Shown here: positions 6,787 through 14,249 of the stretch, piece after piece | Numbering within the stretch: the stretch's first letter is position 1 | How the letters are laid out: each line of letters begins with the position of its first letter | NCBI GenBank assembly: GCA_003507115.1 | Contig: DNWN01000104.1 | Span: 1 to 14,249 of the forward strand | Reading direction: 5' to 3' | Source of the DNA: Cryomorphaceae bacterium | GTDB taxonomy: Bacteria; Bacteroidota; Bacteroidia; Flavobacteriales; Schleiferiaceae | Length of the DNA: 14,249 nt | The notes under the pieces: generated by a model | Told to the model about the DNA's origin: nothing | Databases searched by the model: none | What the model saw: the letters and a program-made list of their open reading frames with translations, nothing else | Translations under genes and position numbers: made by a program

Positions 6787-7866
6787 GTGATTCGACGCAT
6801 CCTCGCGCTTTGGGCGTTCTGTGCTACCGTCGCTGCCTATGCGCAGCCGGCGAGTTACAGCTCATTTTCATCCCTTACGCAAGGCGGTTCAGCCAGACTA
6901 GTAGGTCTCGGCTGGGATGCCTTGGCGCATCCCGGAGATGTTAGTTTTTCCGCATTTAACCCCGCGCTCTTGCGCCACGACCATGGCGGACAGATTGCCT
7001 TGACCTCGCAATCTTCCCTCGGGGGGTTGCGCGTGGGGAGCGTAAGCTATGGGCTCCCGCTTCCACCGCGCGCGCCACGCCCGGAAGCCCCCCTCGCCCA
7101 ATGGGACGCTCAGCGCGGCCTGCATGGTTGGTCCGCGCCCTCCTGGTCTGCAGCGGTTGGGGTGGACTATCTTCAAACGGGCCTCCTAGAAGAGCGCGAC
7201 GCCGCGGGGGAATTGCTGGGCACCTTTCGCGCTCAAGAAGTGACGCCCCGTGTGGCTGCTGCCGCCCACTGGAAGGGCTTTACGGCAGGACTGGGCACCA
7301 AGCTCGCCATGCTCACCTATGGTCCCTACACGGCCCAGGCTTTGGCCCTGGATGCGGGACTGCTTTGGACGGTGGATTCGGGCCGCACCTCCCTGGGGGT
7401 GGTGGTGAAAAATGCCGGGCGCAGTTTTGAATACTTTGCCGCCGAGCGAGAGGCCTTACCCCTGGATGTGCAGCTCACCATTTCACAAAAATTGAAGTAT
7501 GCGCCTTTCCGTTGGAATGTGACCTACACCCATCTGCAGCGGTGGGATATGCGCTATCTCGACCCACAGCTAATCACCAAAGATCCTCTCACCGGAGAAA
7601 TTACCGTTCAGCCCATTTCGGTTTGGAACAATGCGCTGCGCCATGTGCATCCCAGTGTAGAGGCCCAATTGGGCGGGCGCATTTTTATTCAAGTGGGTTA
7701 TGATGTCCGCCGTCAAATGGAAATGCGTTTGCCTACACGACGAAGCAATCCGGGCCTGAGTTTTGGTCTAAGTTTGCAGACCACAAAGATGTCCTACCAG
7801 TACGGCTCGGCCGTGTACCACGTGGCAGGCCGACTTAATCAATTCACGCTCATACGACGCCTCTAA
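6787..7866 (+). CDS. porQ: Type IX secretion system protein PorQ
   Basis: A 359-residue outer-membrane beta-barrel protein of the PorV/FadL-like group. In the type IX secretion system PorQ acts in the attachment complex (with PorU, PorV and PorZ) that handles cargo after passage through the outer membrane. The signal peptide MIRRILALWAFCATVAAYA ends at a plausible AYA-Q cleavage site. Early landmarks are ARLVGLG and FNPALL; later ones are the VVVKNAGRSFEYF, LDVQLTISQKL and RWNVTYTHLQRWD segments and the highly typical VWNNALRHV, followed by GGRIFIQVGYDVRR. The start is GTG at 6787, 9 bases after the lon stop; no ATG would keep the signal peptide. The cmk gene starts 4 bases after its stop. 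As I recall, porQ next to cmk is common in Flavobacteriia. Confidence 0.9.
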   Translation: MIRRILALWAFCATVAAYAQPASYSSFSSLTQGGSARLVGLGWDALAHPGDVSFSAFNPALLRHDHGGQIALTSQSSLGGLRVGSVSYGLPLPPRAPRPEAPLAQWDAQRGLHGWSAPSWSAAVGVDYLQTGLLEERDAAGELLGTFRAQEVTPRVAAAAHWKGFTAGLGTKLAMLTYGPYTAQALALDAGLLWTVDSGRTSLGVVVKNAGRSFEYFAAEREALPLDVQLTISQKLKYAPFRWNVTYTHLQRWDMRYLDPQLITKDPLTGEITVQPISVWNNALRHVHPSVEAQLGGRIFIQVGYDVRRQMEMRLPTRRSNPGLSFGLSLQTTKMSYQYGSAVYHVAGRLNQFTLIRRL

Positions 7867-7870
7867 GCAG

Positions 7871-8551
7871 ATGATCATTGCCATTGACGGATTCTCTTCC
7901 ACGGGTAAAAGCACGGTAGCCAAACGCCTAGCCCAAGCACTCCAATTCATTTATGTGGATACGGGAGCGATGTACCGCATGGTAGCCCTTGTGGCCATTC
8001 GGGAAGGGTGGGTCCAAGATGGCTACCTCGATGAGGCGGCGTTGGTCAATCACTTGCCGAATATTTCCTTGGATTTTCAACGGGGACCCCAAGGAGAGAA
8101 CCTGGCTGTACTCAACGGCGAAGTGGTAGAAGCGGATATTCGCACGATGGAGGTCAACCGCATTGTATCCCGTGTTTCATCGATTCCTGCGGTGCGTCGC
8201 CAGTTGGTGGCCCAGCAGCAGCGCATGGGTCAAGGACAGAGCTTGGTCATGGACGGCCGCGACATTGGCACGGTCGTCTTTCCCCAGGCCGAACTCAAGA
8301 TTTTCATGACGGCCGACTCCGACATACGGGCGGCTCGTCGTTTGGCAGAACTCCGCACCAAAGGCGATGCTTCAGTAACATTAGAAGAGGTGCGAAGCAA
8401 CTTGCTTCAGCGTGACGCCCAAGACCAAGGACGGTTGGATTCCCCGTTGCTTCAAGCCGAGGATGCGCGCATCTTGGACAATTCCCATATCACCCCGGAC
8501 GAGGTATTCCACAGGGCGCTGGCATGGGCTAACGAAGTACTCGCCCCCTAG
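7871..8551 (+). CDS. cmk: Cytidylate kinase
   Basis: A 226-residue (d)CMP kinase that phosphorylates CMP and dCMP with ATP, feeding CTP for nucleic acids and CDP-lipid synthesis. The P-loop is GFSSTGKST (7-15). The YVDTGAMYR segment (28-36) and DGRDIGTVVFP (from 128) are the standard NMP-binding landmarks; LxRDAQDxxRxxSPL in the C-terminal third is the LID-region signature. Length is typical of the family (about 225-230). The ATG at 7871 follows the porQ stop by 4 bases. It is the last gene of the plus-strand run and meets psd head-on across a 27-base gap. An exact TAnnTTTG match (TAAGTTTG, 7779-7786) inside porQ could drive cmk separately, but no -33 element supports it. Confidence 0.97.
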   Translation: MIIAIDGFSSTGKSTVAKRLAQALQFIYVDTGAMYRMVALVAIREGWVQDGYLDEAALVNHLPNISLDFQRGPQGENLAVLNGEVVEADIRTMEVNRIVSRVSSIPAVRRQLVAQQQRMGQGQSLVMDGRDIGTVVFPQAELKIFMTADSDIRAARRLAELRTKGDASVTLEEVRSNLLQRDAQDQGRLDSPLLQAEDARILDNSHITPDEVFHRALAWANEVLAP

Positions 8552-8578
8552 GAAGTTTCCCGCAGGGCTCTCAAATTT

Positions 8579-9244
8579 TCAGGCGGGTCGCGCGGGAATG
8601 CGCGCAATCACGGTCTCACCACCGCGTGGACGATCGCCAATCTTCACACATATTTCGGCGTCCAAGGGGAGGTAAATGTCCATGCGGGAGCCAAAACGGA
8701 TAAAGCCGAACTCTTCGCCCGCTTTGAAGGACTGACCGGGTTGGCAGTACAGGGCAATGCGCCGCGCCACGGCGCCGGCGATCTGTCGGAAAAGGACAGG
8801 CCCTGTCGCCGGGTCATCGACCACGACCGTCGTTCGTTCGTTGAGCGTCGAGCTCTTGGGGTGCCAAGCCACGAGGTATTTTCCCGGATGGTACTTGGCA
8901 TACGTGACTTTGCCCGCGACCGGAACGCGGTTGACATGCACGTTCAGTGGGGACATGAAAATGGAGATCATCTTCCGCTGATCTTGGAAGCACTCAGTTT
9001 CTTCGATTTCTTCAATCAAAACCACTTTGCCATCTGCGGGGGCGATGACGTCCCCGGGTTGCGCTACGGTGGTGCGGGGTGGGTTGCGAAAGAATTGCAG
9101 GATGAAGAGATAGATCACCAGCGCCAATACGAGATAGGATCGGGTGAGGGGTTCAATGTGAACCCATTGGTCCAATATGACATACGGAAAGCCCAATAGA
9201 ATCAGGGCAATAAACAAGGTTTTACGTCCTTCGCGGTGTATCAT
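8579..9244 (-). CDS. psd: Phosphatidylserine decarboxylase, short soluble-domain/membrane-anchored type
   Basis: A 221-residue enzyme that converts phosphatidylserine to phosphatidylethanolamine. It is made as a proenzyme that cuts itself and turns a serine into the pyruvoyl group. The cleavage motif is RFGSR, with Ser186 as the expected pyruvoyl residue, so a beta chain of 185 and an alpha chain of about 36 residues are expected. Two hydrophobic segments near the N-terminus (about 8-25 and 34-50) anchor it in the membrane. Family segments include VIAPADGKVV and a FMSPLNVHVNR stretch with the conserved histidine. It is the short form also found in Archaea and Bacteroidota, not the 300-residue proteobacterial form. 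Its ATG overlaps the cdsA stop by four bases. It is the last gene of the minus-strand run. No pssA is in the window. Confidence 0.96.
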   Translation of the reverse strand: MIHREGRKTLFIALILLGFPYVILDQWVHIEPLTRSYLVLALVIYLFILQFFRNPPRTTVAQPGDVIAPADGKVVLIEEIEETECFQDQRKMISIFMSPLNVHVNRVPVAGKVTYAKYHPGKYLVAWHPKSSTLNERTTVVVDDPATGPVLFRQIAGAVARRIALYCQPGQSFKAGEEFGFIRFGSRMDIYLPLDAEICVKIGDRPRGGETVIARIPARPA

Positions 9245-9897
9245 GCGACTAAAATATAGGATTGGAGGAGTGCCACGAGGATGACACTCAATAAAAAACT
9301 ATCAAAGCGGTCCAAAAATCCCCCATGTCCGGGAAGAAATACGCCCGAGTCTTTGATCTGGGCCATTCGCTTGAATTTGGAGCCGACGAGATCCCCAAAG
9401 GGCGCTACGATAGCGATCACAGCGGGAAGAAGCCATGCATAACGAGGCCACGTGGCAAATTCGGTAAAGCGCGATGTGGGGCCATCTAGTTGCACCAAGT
9501 AGGCGCTACCCAGGAGGAGGGTAAACAACCCGCCCACTATGGCTCCTTCCCACGTTTTCTTGGGGGAGAGGGTGGGGGCCAAGGGCGTGCGTCCAAGCAG
9601 TCGACCGCCCACGTACGCCATGGAGTCACTGATCCAAATCAGGACAAAAATGGAAAAGAGGATGAAACCCGCGGAGTCCTCCCAGGTGGACATGAGGTGG
9701 TAGGTGCTCCAGGCAGCTAAGAGGGTATAGGAAAGCCCAATTCCACGCTGAGTGATATTCAAGGAGCGCATGCGCCAGAACTCCCAAGCGACGCCCAAAA
9801 GTGGGAGCCCTAGGAGGTAGGGCGACCAAGGTCGGCCGTTGCAAATCCAAAAGATGGCTAGGGCGTACACGGCACCCCAGAGGCTACGCTGCATCAT
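9241..9897 (-). CDS. cdsA: Phosphatidate cytidylyltransferase (CDP-diglyceride synthase), short form
   Basis: This integral membrane enzyme makes CDP-diacylglycerol from phosphatidate and CTP, the entry to all phospholipids. Several hydrophobic helices cover most of the 218 residues. The upstream segment IWISDSMAYVGGRLLGRTPL and the SPKKTWEG motif are present, and residues 173-199 match the CDS signature (SKFKRM, then KDSG, then PGHGGFLDRFD). It is clearly shorter than most family members (about 265-285 residues); the catalytic C-terminal half is intact and the shortening falls in the N-terminal transmembrane region. The ATG at 9897 overlaps the LUD stop by four bases; a second ATG at 9894-9892 is an equally possible start. 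Coupling to psd downstream places two consecutive parts of phosphatidylethanolamine synthesis together. Confidence 0.95.
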   Translation of the reverse strand: MMQRSLWGAVYALAIFWICNGRPWSPYLLGLPLLGVAWEFWRMRSLNITQRGIGLSYTLLAAWSTYHLMSTWEDSAGFILFSIFVLIWISDSMAYVGGRLLGRTPLAPTLSPKKTWEGAIVGGLFTLLLGSAYLVQLDGPTSRFTEFATWPRYAWLLPAVIAIVAPFGDLVGSKFKRMAQIKDSGVFLPGHGGFLDRFDSFLLSVILVALLQSYILVA

Positions 9898-10526
9898 GCG
9901 TTTTCGGGAAATAAGGGATCCTCCAATAGGAAGAAGTAGACGTGGCGCCCCTTGTTGGGGTCCACTTTGGCTTGCATCACGCTTTCGTCCATCTTGCCCT
10001 TCAGGGTAATGATGGCGCGGGGGCGCTGCTCGCGGTGGGATTTGTTGATGGCTGCCATGCCATCAGACAGGCTATTTACCACTTGGGAGACCCGGGCAAA
10101 AACGATGTGAATGCTCGGAAGTTGGGCAAACTTCAATCCGGCCGTTTGCAAGTCAGAAATCATGATTCCACCCGTTTGGGCGATAGCTGCATGGCAGGTC
10201 GAGGCCATGGCGGTCGCTTCTAGGGGATTGTCTTTGATGACACTTAGGCCGGCTTGCTGAAACCAGGGGCTTAAATGGCTTTCGGGCACAAAAAAATGAG
10301 ATTGGCCACATTCTTTGGCGGCGGCGCGCAAGTTTTCGACGATTTCCTCGGGACTACCACAGTAGATGAAGAGCCCCCCGCCGTCCGTGAATTTCTTGAC
10401 GAATAGCAAATCAACGGGATCATCCGCTTGGGCCAGATATTTTCCGGTACTATCAGACCCCTCCGACACGGCGTGTTCGGGAGCGCCACTGAGAATAGAG
10501 AGAATTTTTCCGAATAGTCCGGCCAT
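9894..10526 (-). CDS. LUD-domain protein (LutC/YkgG family), role unknown
   Basis: A 210-residue protein of the LUD (lactate utilisation, formerly DUF162) domain family. The domain core is seen in the segment TCHAAIAQTGGI (110-121), which matches the T-x-AIA-x-TG motif of LutC-like proteins, followed by LPSIHIVFARVSQVV. The N-terminus (MAGLFGKILSILSG) is amphipathic and may touch the membrane. LutA and LutB, the usual partners in lactate oxidation, are absent, so a lactate role is not supported. Instead the gene is fixed between ftsH (32 bases upstream) and cdsA (four-base overlap), an arrangement I recall from many flavobacteria. This suggests a role near membrane proteolysis or lipid synthesis, but that is inference. 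Confidence 0.87.
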   Translation of the reverse strand: MAGLFGKILSILSGAPEHAVSEGSDSTGKYLAQADDPVDLLFVKKFTDGGGLFIYCGSPEEIVENLRAAAKECGQSHFFVPESHLSPWFQQAGLSVIKDNPLEATAMASTCHAAIAQTGGIMISDLQTAGLKFAQLPSIHIVFARVSQVVNSLSDGMAAINKSHREQRPRAIITLKGKMDESVMQAKVDPNKGRHVYFFLLEDPLFPENA

Positions 10527-10558
10527 AGTGCTGAAATTCCCCCGAAAATTAGTGAATC

Positions 10559-12685
10559 TTAGGCGTTTCCTTGCGGGCTTTCCGGATTCTCTTCGTCGGA
10601 TTTTTTTGCATCCATTTCTGCCTCTGGCGCTGTGAAGTGAGCATCCGTTGATTCGGCGGCGAGGACGTTCTCTTCCTCAGGGTTTACCACAGCGGCGGCC
10701 GTTGCATCTTCTTCGGGCTTGGAGCTTTCAAGGGCTGCTTGAACTTTCTCCTCCGAGGTTAACCATGGACGTTTGCCAAAGATTTTTTCCAAGTTTTCCT
10801 TAAAGATGACCTCATGCTTGAGAAGTTCGTCGGCAAGTGCCGTGAGCTTATCTTGATGTTCGCGCAAGATTTGCTTTGCGCGGGTGTACTGCCCTTCAAT
10901 CAAGGCCGAAATCTCTTCGTCGATCAGTTGGGCCGTCTTTTCGCTGTAGGGCTTGTCAAATTGGTACTCACTCTGCCCGCTGGAATCGTAATAGGTCACG
11001 TTACCCAACTTTTCGTTTAGGCCGTAGATCGTCACCATGGCGCGTGCCTGTTTGGTCACCTTCTCCAGATCGCTCAACGCACCAGTGGTAATTCGGCCAA
11101 ACATAACTTCTTCTGCAGCGCGACCACCCATGGTGGCGCACATCTCGTCGAGCATTTGCTCGGCCGAGTTTAATTGGCGCTCCTCAGGCAAGTACCAGGC
11201 GGCACCCAGTGAACGACCTCGTGGAACGATGGTTACCTTCACAAGAGGAGAGGCGTGTTCAAGCAGCCAGCTCACTGTGGCATGTCCGGCCTCGTGAAAG
11301 GCAATTACTTTCTTTTCCTCTGGCGTAATAATCTTGTTTTTCTTTTCAAGACCTCCGACAATGCGGTCTACGGCATCCAAGAAGTCTTGTTTTTCGACGG
11401 CTTGCTTGTCTTTACGCGCGGCGACCAGTGCCGATTCGTTGCACACGTTGGCGATGTCCGCACCGGAGAAACCAGGGGTTTGGCGGGCGAGGAATTCGAC
11501 ATCAACGTCATTTCCCAGTTTGAGGGGTTTCAGGTGTACTTCAAAAATCTCTTTGCGCTCATTGAACTCGGGCAGGTCGACGTATATGACCCGATCAAAT
11601 CGGCCCGCGCGCATTAAAGCACGGTCCAAAATGTCCGCTCGGTTCGTGGCTGCCATGACAATGACATGTTCATTGGTGCCAAATCCGTCCATCTCCGTCA
11701 GGAGTTGATTCAGGGTGTTTTCACGCTCGTCATTCCCTCCACTAAAGGCATTCTTGCCTCGGGCACGTCCAATGGCGTCAATTTCATCGATGAAGATGAT
11801 CGAAGGCGACTTTTCTTTGGCTTGTTTGAAGAGGTCTCGGACCCGGCTCGCGCCCACGCCCACGAACATCTCGACAAAATCCGATCCACTCAACGAAAAG
11901 AAGGGCACCTTGGCTTCACCTGCCACGGCTTTTGCCAAGAGTGTTTTTCCCGTTCCAGGAGGGCCACTTAAGAGCACGCCTTTGGGGATTTTGCCGCCGA
12001 GGTTGGTATATTTTCCAGGATTTTTTAGAAAGTCTACGACCTCAAGCACTTCGTCTTTAGCCCCTTCCATGCCTGCAACATTCTTGAAGGTGACACGGAC
12101 CTCTGCATCGGCGTCAAAGACTTGGGCTCGGGACTTTCCGATGTTGAACAATTGGCCACCTGGGCCACCAGATCCACCGCCCATGCGGCGCATCATAAAG
12201 AACCAAAAAACAGCGATGAGGGCAAACGGTAAAACCCAGGACAAGATTTCCGTCCAATAATTGGGCTCATCCTTGTATTCGACATTGAGCTTACCATACA
12301 CGGTGGTCCAATCGCCGTGACCAGAGTAGAACTGATTCAGGTTTTCATTGAATATGTCCGCCGGCATCTCAAAGTGAAAGTGCGGTCCTGGATTCGGTGC
12401 ATCGTTGAATCCTGAGGTTGCCAAATCCTTGTAGTCCGCGTTGGACGCCAAAGTATCTTCTTGGATGTATACGTATACATCCTTGTTGTTGACCACTTTG
12501 ACTTTGGCTATGTGGCCTTGTAAGACCTTGGTCGTCAAATCGTTAAAATTCGATTCTTGGGCGGCCGCACTATAATTTGCGGACACGAATTGTAGGCCAA
12601 GCAATCCAATAAAGACAGCCAAGTAGATCCAGCTCAAACTAAACTTGGGCGCAGGGCTTTTTTTGGGGGGCGTATTTTGACTCAT
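10559..12685 (-). CDS. ftsH: ATP-dependent zinc metalloprotease FtsH
   Basis: A 708-residue membrane-bound AAA+ protease for misassembled membrane proteins and short-lived regulators. The N-terminus has a first transmembrane helix (about 17-34), a periplasmic domain, and a second helix (about 148-164). A Gly-rich linker precedes the AAA+ module with Walker A GPPGTGKT (241-248), Walker B IIFIDEID and the second region of homology [20 protein letters not shown]. The zinc site HEAGH is at 464-468 and the third ligand is probably Asp539 in SDLEK. All key residues are intact. After the last conserved segment (IFGKRPW, from 635) there is a low-complexity acidic tail of about 50 residues rich in E, A and D. 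It follows rsfS by 11 bases and precedes the LUD gene by 32. Confidence 0.98.
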   Translation of the reverse strand: MSQNTPPKKSPAPKFSLSWIYLAVFIGLLGLQFVSANYSAAAQESNFNDLTTKVLQGHIAKVKVVNNKDVYVYIQEDTLASNADYKDLATSGFNDAPNPGPHFHFEMPADIFNENLNQFYSGHGDWTTVYGKLNVEYKDEPNYWTEILSWVLPFALIAVFWFFMMRRMGGGSGGPGGQLFNIGKSRAQVFDADAEVRVTFKNVAGMEGAKDEVLEVVDFLKNPGKYTNLGGKIPKGVLLSGPPGTGKTLLAKAVAGEAKVPFFSLSGSDFVEMFVGVGASRVRDLFKQAKEKSPSIIFIDEIDAIGRARGKNAFSGGNDERENTLNQLLTEMDGFGTNEHVIVMAATNRADILDRALMRAGRFDRVIYVDLPEFNERKEIFEVHLKPLKLGNDVDVEFLARQTPGFSGADIANVCNESALVAARKDKQAVEKQDFLDAVDRIVGGLEKKNKIITPEEKKVIAFHEAGHATVSWLLEHASPLVKVTIVPRGRSLGAAWYLPEERQLNSAEQMLDEMCATMGGRAAEEVMFGRITTGALSDLEKVTKQARAMVTIYGLNEKLGNVTYYDSSGQSEYQFDKPYSEKTAQLIDEEISALIEGQYTRAKQILREHQDKLTALADELLKHEVIFKENLEKIFGKRPWLTSEEKVQAALESSKPEEDATAAAVVNPEEENVLAAESTDAHFTAPEAEMDAKKSDEENPESPQGNA

Positions 12686-12696
12686 ATGAGTGGGAA

Positions 12697-13053
12697 TCAG
12701 CTAGGGATGGTGGTGATGTGGGCGTCGCCCCACAACCCTTCAATATCATAAAATTCGCGTGCTTCGCTTTGAAAAACATGAACGACCACATGCACATAGT
12801 CCATCAGAACCCACTCTGATTGCTGGGCTCCCTCGATGTGCCAAGGACGCTCTTCACACTGCTCCCGGAGACGCTTTTCTACCGAACCGGCCAAAGCGGA
12901 AACTTGTGTGGTGGATTGGGCTTCCGTGATAATGAAGTAGTCGCAGACAGCATTTTCGAGGTGCTTCAAGTCTAGGACTACCGTATTTTCGCCTTTGACA
13001 TCAGCGATGCCTTCGAGGGTTTCGAGAACAATGGGGGGAAATGCGTTTTTCAT
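12697..13053 (-). CDS. rsfS: Ribosome silencing factor RsfS
   Basis: A 118-residue protein of the RsfS/Iojap family. RsfS binds ribosomal protein L14 on the large subunit and blocks joining to the small subunit when nutrients are scarce. Family segments are CDYFIITEAQSTTQV in the middle and, near the end, WVLMDYVHVVVHVF followed by REFYDIEGLW. Length fits the family (about 105-130). The ATG at 13053 is the first of the minus-strand run leading to ftsH 11 bases later. A -7-like CATCTTTG (one mismatch to consensus) lies 51 bases upstream. The gene is divergent from birA across 127 bases. Confidence 0.96.
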   Translation of the reverse strand: MKNAFPPIVLETLEGIADVKGENTVVLDLKHLENAVCDYFIITEAQSTTQVSALAGSVEKRLREQCEERPWHIEGAQQSEWVLMDYVHVVVHVFQSEAREFYDIEGLWGDAHITTIPS

Positions 13054-13104
13054 TCAGGGGAATCAGCCCAATAGGGCATAGTTAATGGTCAGAGTATTGA
13101 ACAA

Positions 13105-13112
13105 CAAAGATG
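13105..13112 (-). promoter_or_regulatory. Weak candidate -7 element CATCTTTG for the rsfS-ftsH-LUD-cdsA-psd run
   Basis: Read on the minus strand, CATCTTTG differs from TAnnTTTG by one base (C for T at the first position) and lies 51 bases before the rsfS ATG. No clear -33 TTTG is seen. No better match exists in the 127-base rsfS-birA interval (13054-13180), which is otherwise A+T-richer than the flanking genes. No convincing plus-strand -7 for birA was found there. Confidence 0.25.
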
Positions 13113-13180
13113 CCATCCAAGTTCTCTTTTGACGAAGTTCATCATCCAATGACGCATTTTTAATCAACGTAGCGCCCCAA

Positions 13181-13906
13181 ATGTACATCAATACCCTGCA
13201 TTTCAAGGAGATAGACTCAACGCATTCCCACGCTACGGCGGATTGGGATGGGTGGAATGCGGCGGAATGGACTGCCATTTCGGCAGATACCCAGCGTCTG
13301 GGGCGCGGACAGCGGACCAAAACGTGGCAAGATGTACCCGGGAAAGCCCTCTTGTGCACGCTGGTGAGCCCTCAGGTAACGTGGCCCGGGGAATCTCTCA
13401 TGCATCGGCACATGGCCATGGCCGTTGCGCTCTGTGAGGCTATGGAAGCTGAGGGGGTCGGTCCCATCGGATTGAAATGGCCCAACGACTTGTACCTCGA
13501 AGGACGCAAGGTGGGAGGGATTTTGACCGAGGCGCAATGGACGGGTTCACACTGTACCCGGTATGCGGGGAGTTTGGGCTTGAATATAGAAGCGGCCCCA
13601 CCCGGCTTTGCCGCCTTGGGCTCGTTCGAAGCGCCTCAAGTATGGCGCGATCGACTTCTCCCGCCCTGGGTGGACGCCCTCATGCACCCCGATGAATCCG
13701 CGATCCAGTCTTTTTCACAGCGACTCGTCCATCGAGGAATCGGGTTGTGGCGGGTTCCGGGCGAAGAGGAGCCCCGCGAGGCCAAGTGCCTCGGCGTGGA
13801 TGCCCAAGGCCGGATTGGCTTGCAGTGGACCCGGGTGGACGGCCAAACCGTCGTACGGTGGTATGTCCACGGTGAAACCCACTGGGTAGGCGGATTGGAA
13901 AAGTAA
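13181..13906 (+). CDS. birA: Biotin--[acetyl-CoA carboxylase] ligase, no DNA-binding domain
   Basis: A 241-residue biotin-protein ligase that activates biotin to biotinyl-AMP and joins it to the lysine of carboxylase carrier proteins. The adenylate-binding loop appears as QRLGRGQRTKTW (38-49, with GRGQR at 41-45) and the active-site segment as KWPNDLYLEGRKVGGILTE (99-117), where Lys110 aligns with E. coli BirA Lys183. There is no N-terminal winged helix, so it is a group I enzyme and should not repress biotin genes directly. The small C-terminal domain (about 190-241) is present. The ATG at 13181 is well placed before the catalytic domain. It is divergent from rsfS and meets pyrE head-on with a 19-base gap. 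Confidence 0.95.
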   Translation: MYINTLHFKEIDSTHSHATADWDGWNAAEWTAISADTQRLGRGQRTKTWQDVPGKALLCTLVSPQVTWPGESLMHRHMAMAVALCEAMEAEGVGPIGLKWPNDLYLEGRKVGGILTEAQWTGSHCTRYAGSLGLNIEAAPPGFAALGSFEAPQVWRDRLLPPWVDALMHPDESAIQSFSQRLVHRGIGLWRVPGEEEPREAKCLGVDAQGRIGLQWTRVDGQTVVRWYVHGETHWVGGLEK

Positions 13907-13925
13907 GGGGGATGCGGGTGGTCGC

Positions 13926-14249
13926 TTAACGGCTGGCACCCCACCCAGCGGGGTCTTTCCGCCATACGGCCAGCGCCTCGGCTTCCTCGCGGTGAAGGGT
14001 GTTTCGCGCTTCGGCAACACCCAGGAGGTGGTCGTAGTCGCTCAGCGTGAACAGGGGGCACTCTTTTTCGGCAAACGCATCCACAGACTGCTGGAAGTCA
14101 TAGGTGAAAATCGCGCCCATTCCGAGCACATGGGCCTCTGCCTCGCGCAGGGCATCCACTGCTTGCAGGGAACTCATGCCGGTGGACACCAAATCTTCGA
14201 TGACCACGACGCGCGCACCCTTGGTCAAGTGCCCTTCGATGAGGTTTTG
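13926..14249 (-). CDS. pyrE: Orotate phosphoribosyltransferase (5' part cut by window edge)
   Basis: The last 107 residues of PyrE, which joins orotate to PRPP to give orotidine monophosphate in pyrimidine synthesis. The PRPP-binding loop is seen as VVVIEDLVSTGMSS, preceded by NLIEGHL, the usual approach to that loop. The frame is open to the right edge of the window, so the true start lies beyond base 14249; the TTG at 14228 is internal, not a start. The stop TAA is at 13928-13926. The gene converges with birA and is not part of the rsfS-ftsH run. Only about half of the usual 210 residues is visible. Confidence 0.95.
   Translation of the reverse strand, partial: QNLIEGHLTKGARVVVIEDLVSTGMSSLQAVDALREAEAHVLGMGAIFTYDFQQSVDAFAEKECPLFTLSDYDHLLGVAEARNTLHREEAEALAVWRKDPAGWGASR

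Noticed and set aside
7779..7786. TAAGTTTG inside porQ as a firm cmk promoter
   Set aside because: The -7 match is exact but there is no -33 element, it is in coding sequence, and such octamers occur by chance; mentioned under cmk only.
8552..8578. Terminator between the convergent cmk and psd genes
   Set aside because: The 27-base gap contains only a three-pair CCC/GGG stem with no T-run on either strand.
13938..13954. ACCCC/GGGGT stem with seven-base loop just past the birA stop, as a terminator
   Set aside because: Only five base pairs, not followed by a T-run (CTTTCC), and inside pyrE coding sequence.
1..14249. Mobile element, CRISPR, defence or biosynthetic island
   Set aside because: No transposase, integrase, direct-repeat array, tRNA attachment site, toxin-antitoxin pair or compositional break was seen; all genes are core or widely conserved in Bacteroidota.

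Overview
The window reads as ordinary chromosome of a member of the Bacteroidota, probably a Flavobacteriales-like lineage with a fairly GC-rich genome. Evidence for this: a PorQ homologue (type IX secretion occurs only in this phylum), the alternative Bacteroidota form of GlmU, Alvin-type ferredoxin and LuxC-like reductase genes side by side, an rsfS-ftsH-LUD-cdsA-psd gene order that I recall from flavobacteria, TAnnTTTG promoter -7 elements, and no recognisable Shine-Dalgarno sequences. I cannot place it to genus. No tRNA, rRNA, CRISPR array, insertion sequence, integrase or toxin-antitoxin pair was seen. Coding density is very high; the longest gene-free stretch is about 127 bases (13054-13180).

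Layout. (1) 1-1338: a divergent pair, a 2[4Fe-4S] ferredoxin (minus, cut by the left edge) and a LuxC-family acyl-CoA reductase (plus), separated by only 40 bases. Those 40 bases carry two facing -7 elements two bases apart. (2) 1343-2839: a minus-strand lipoprotein with a probable right-handed beta-helix, apparently starting at TTG. (3) 2909-8551: a tight plus-strand run of ribosomal protein L31 type B, alternative GlmU, Lon protease, PorQ and cytidylate kinase, with junctions of 18, -4, 9 and 4 bases. (4) 13053 down to 8579: a tight minus-strand run of RsfS, FtsH, a LUD-domain protein, CdsA and phosphatidylserine decarboxylase, the last three joined by 4-base ATGA overlaps. (5) 13181-13906: biotin-protein ligase (plus), divergent from rsfS. 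(6) 13926-14249: 3' part of pyrE (minus), cut by the right edge.

How they work together. The minus-strand run joins ribosome silencing, membrane-protein quality control and two steps of phospholipid synthesis (CDP-diacylglycerol, then phosphatidylethanolamine), with a LUD protein of unknown role between them. The plus-strand run joins translation, UDP-GlcNAc supply for the cell envelope, cytosolic proteolysis, type IX secretion and CMP/CDP supply. The window looks like housekeeping sequence. The points most worth a second look are the shared promoter region of the ferredoxin/reductase pair, the LUD protein locked between ftsH and cdsA, the uncharacterised beta-helix lipoprotein with its odd start, and the alternative GlmU coupled to Lon.
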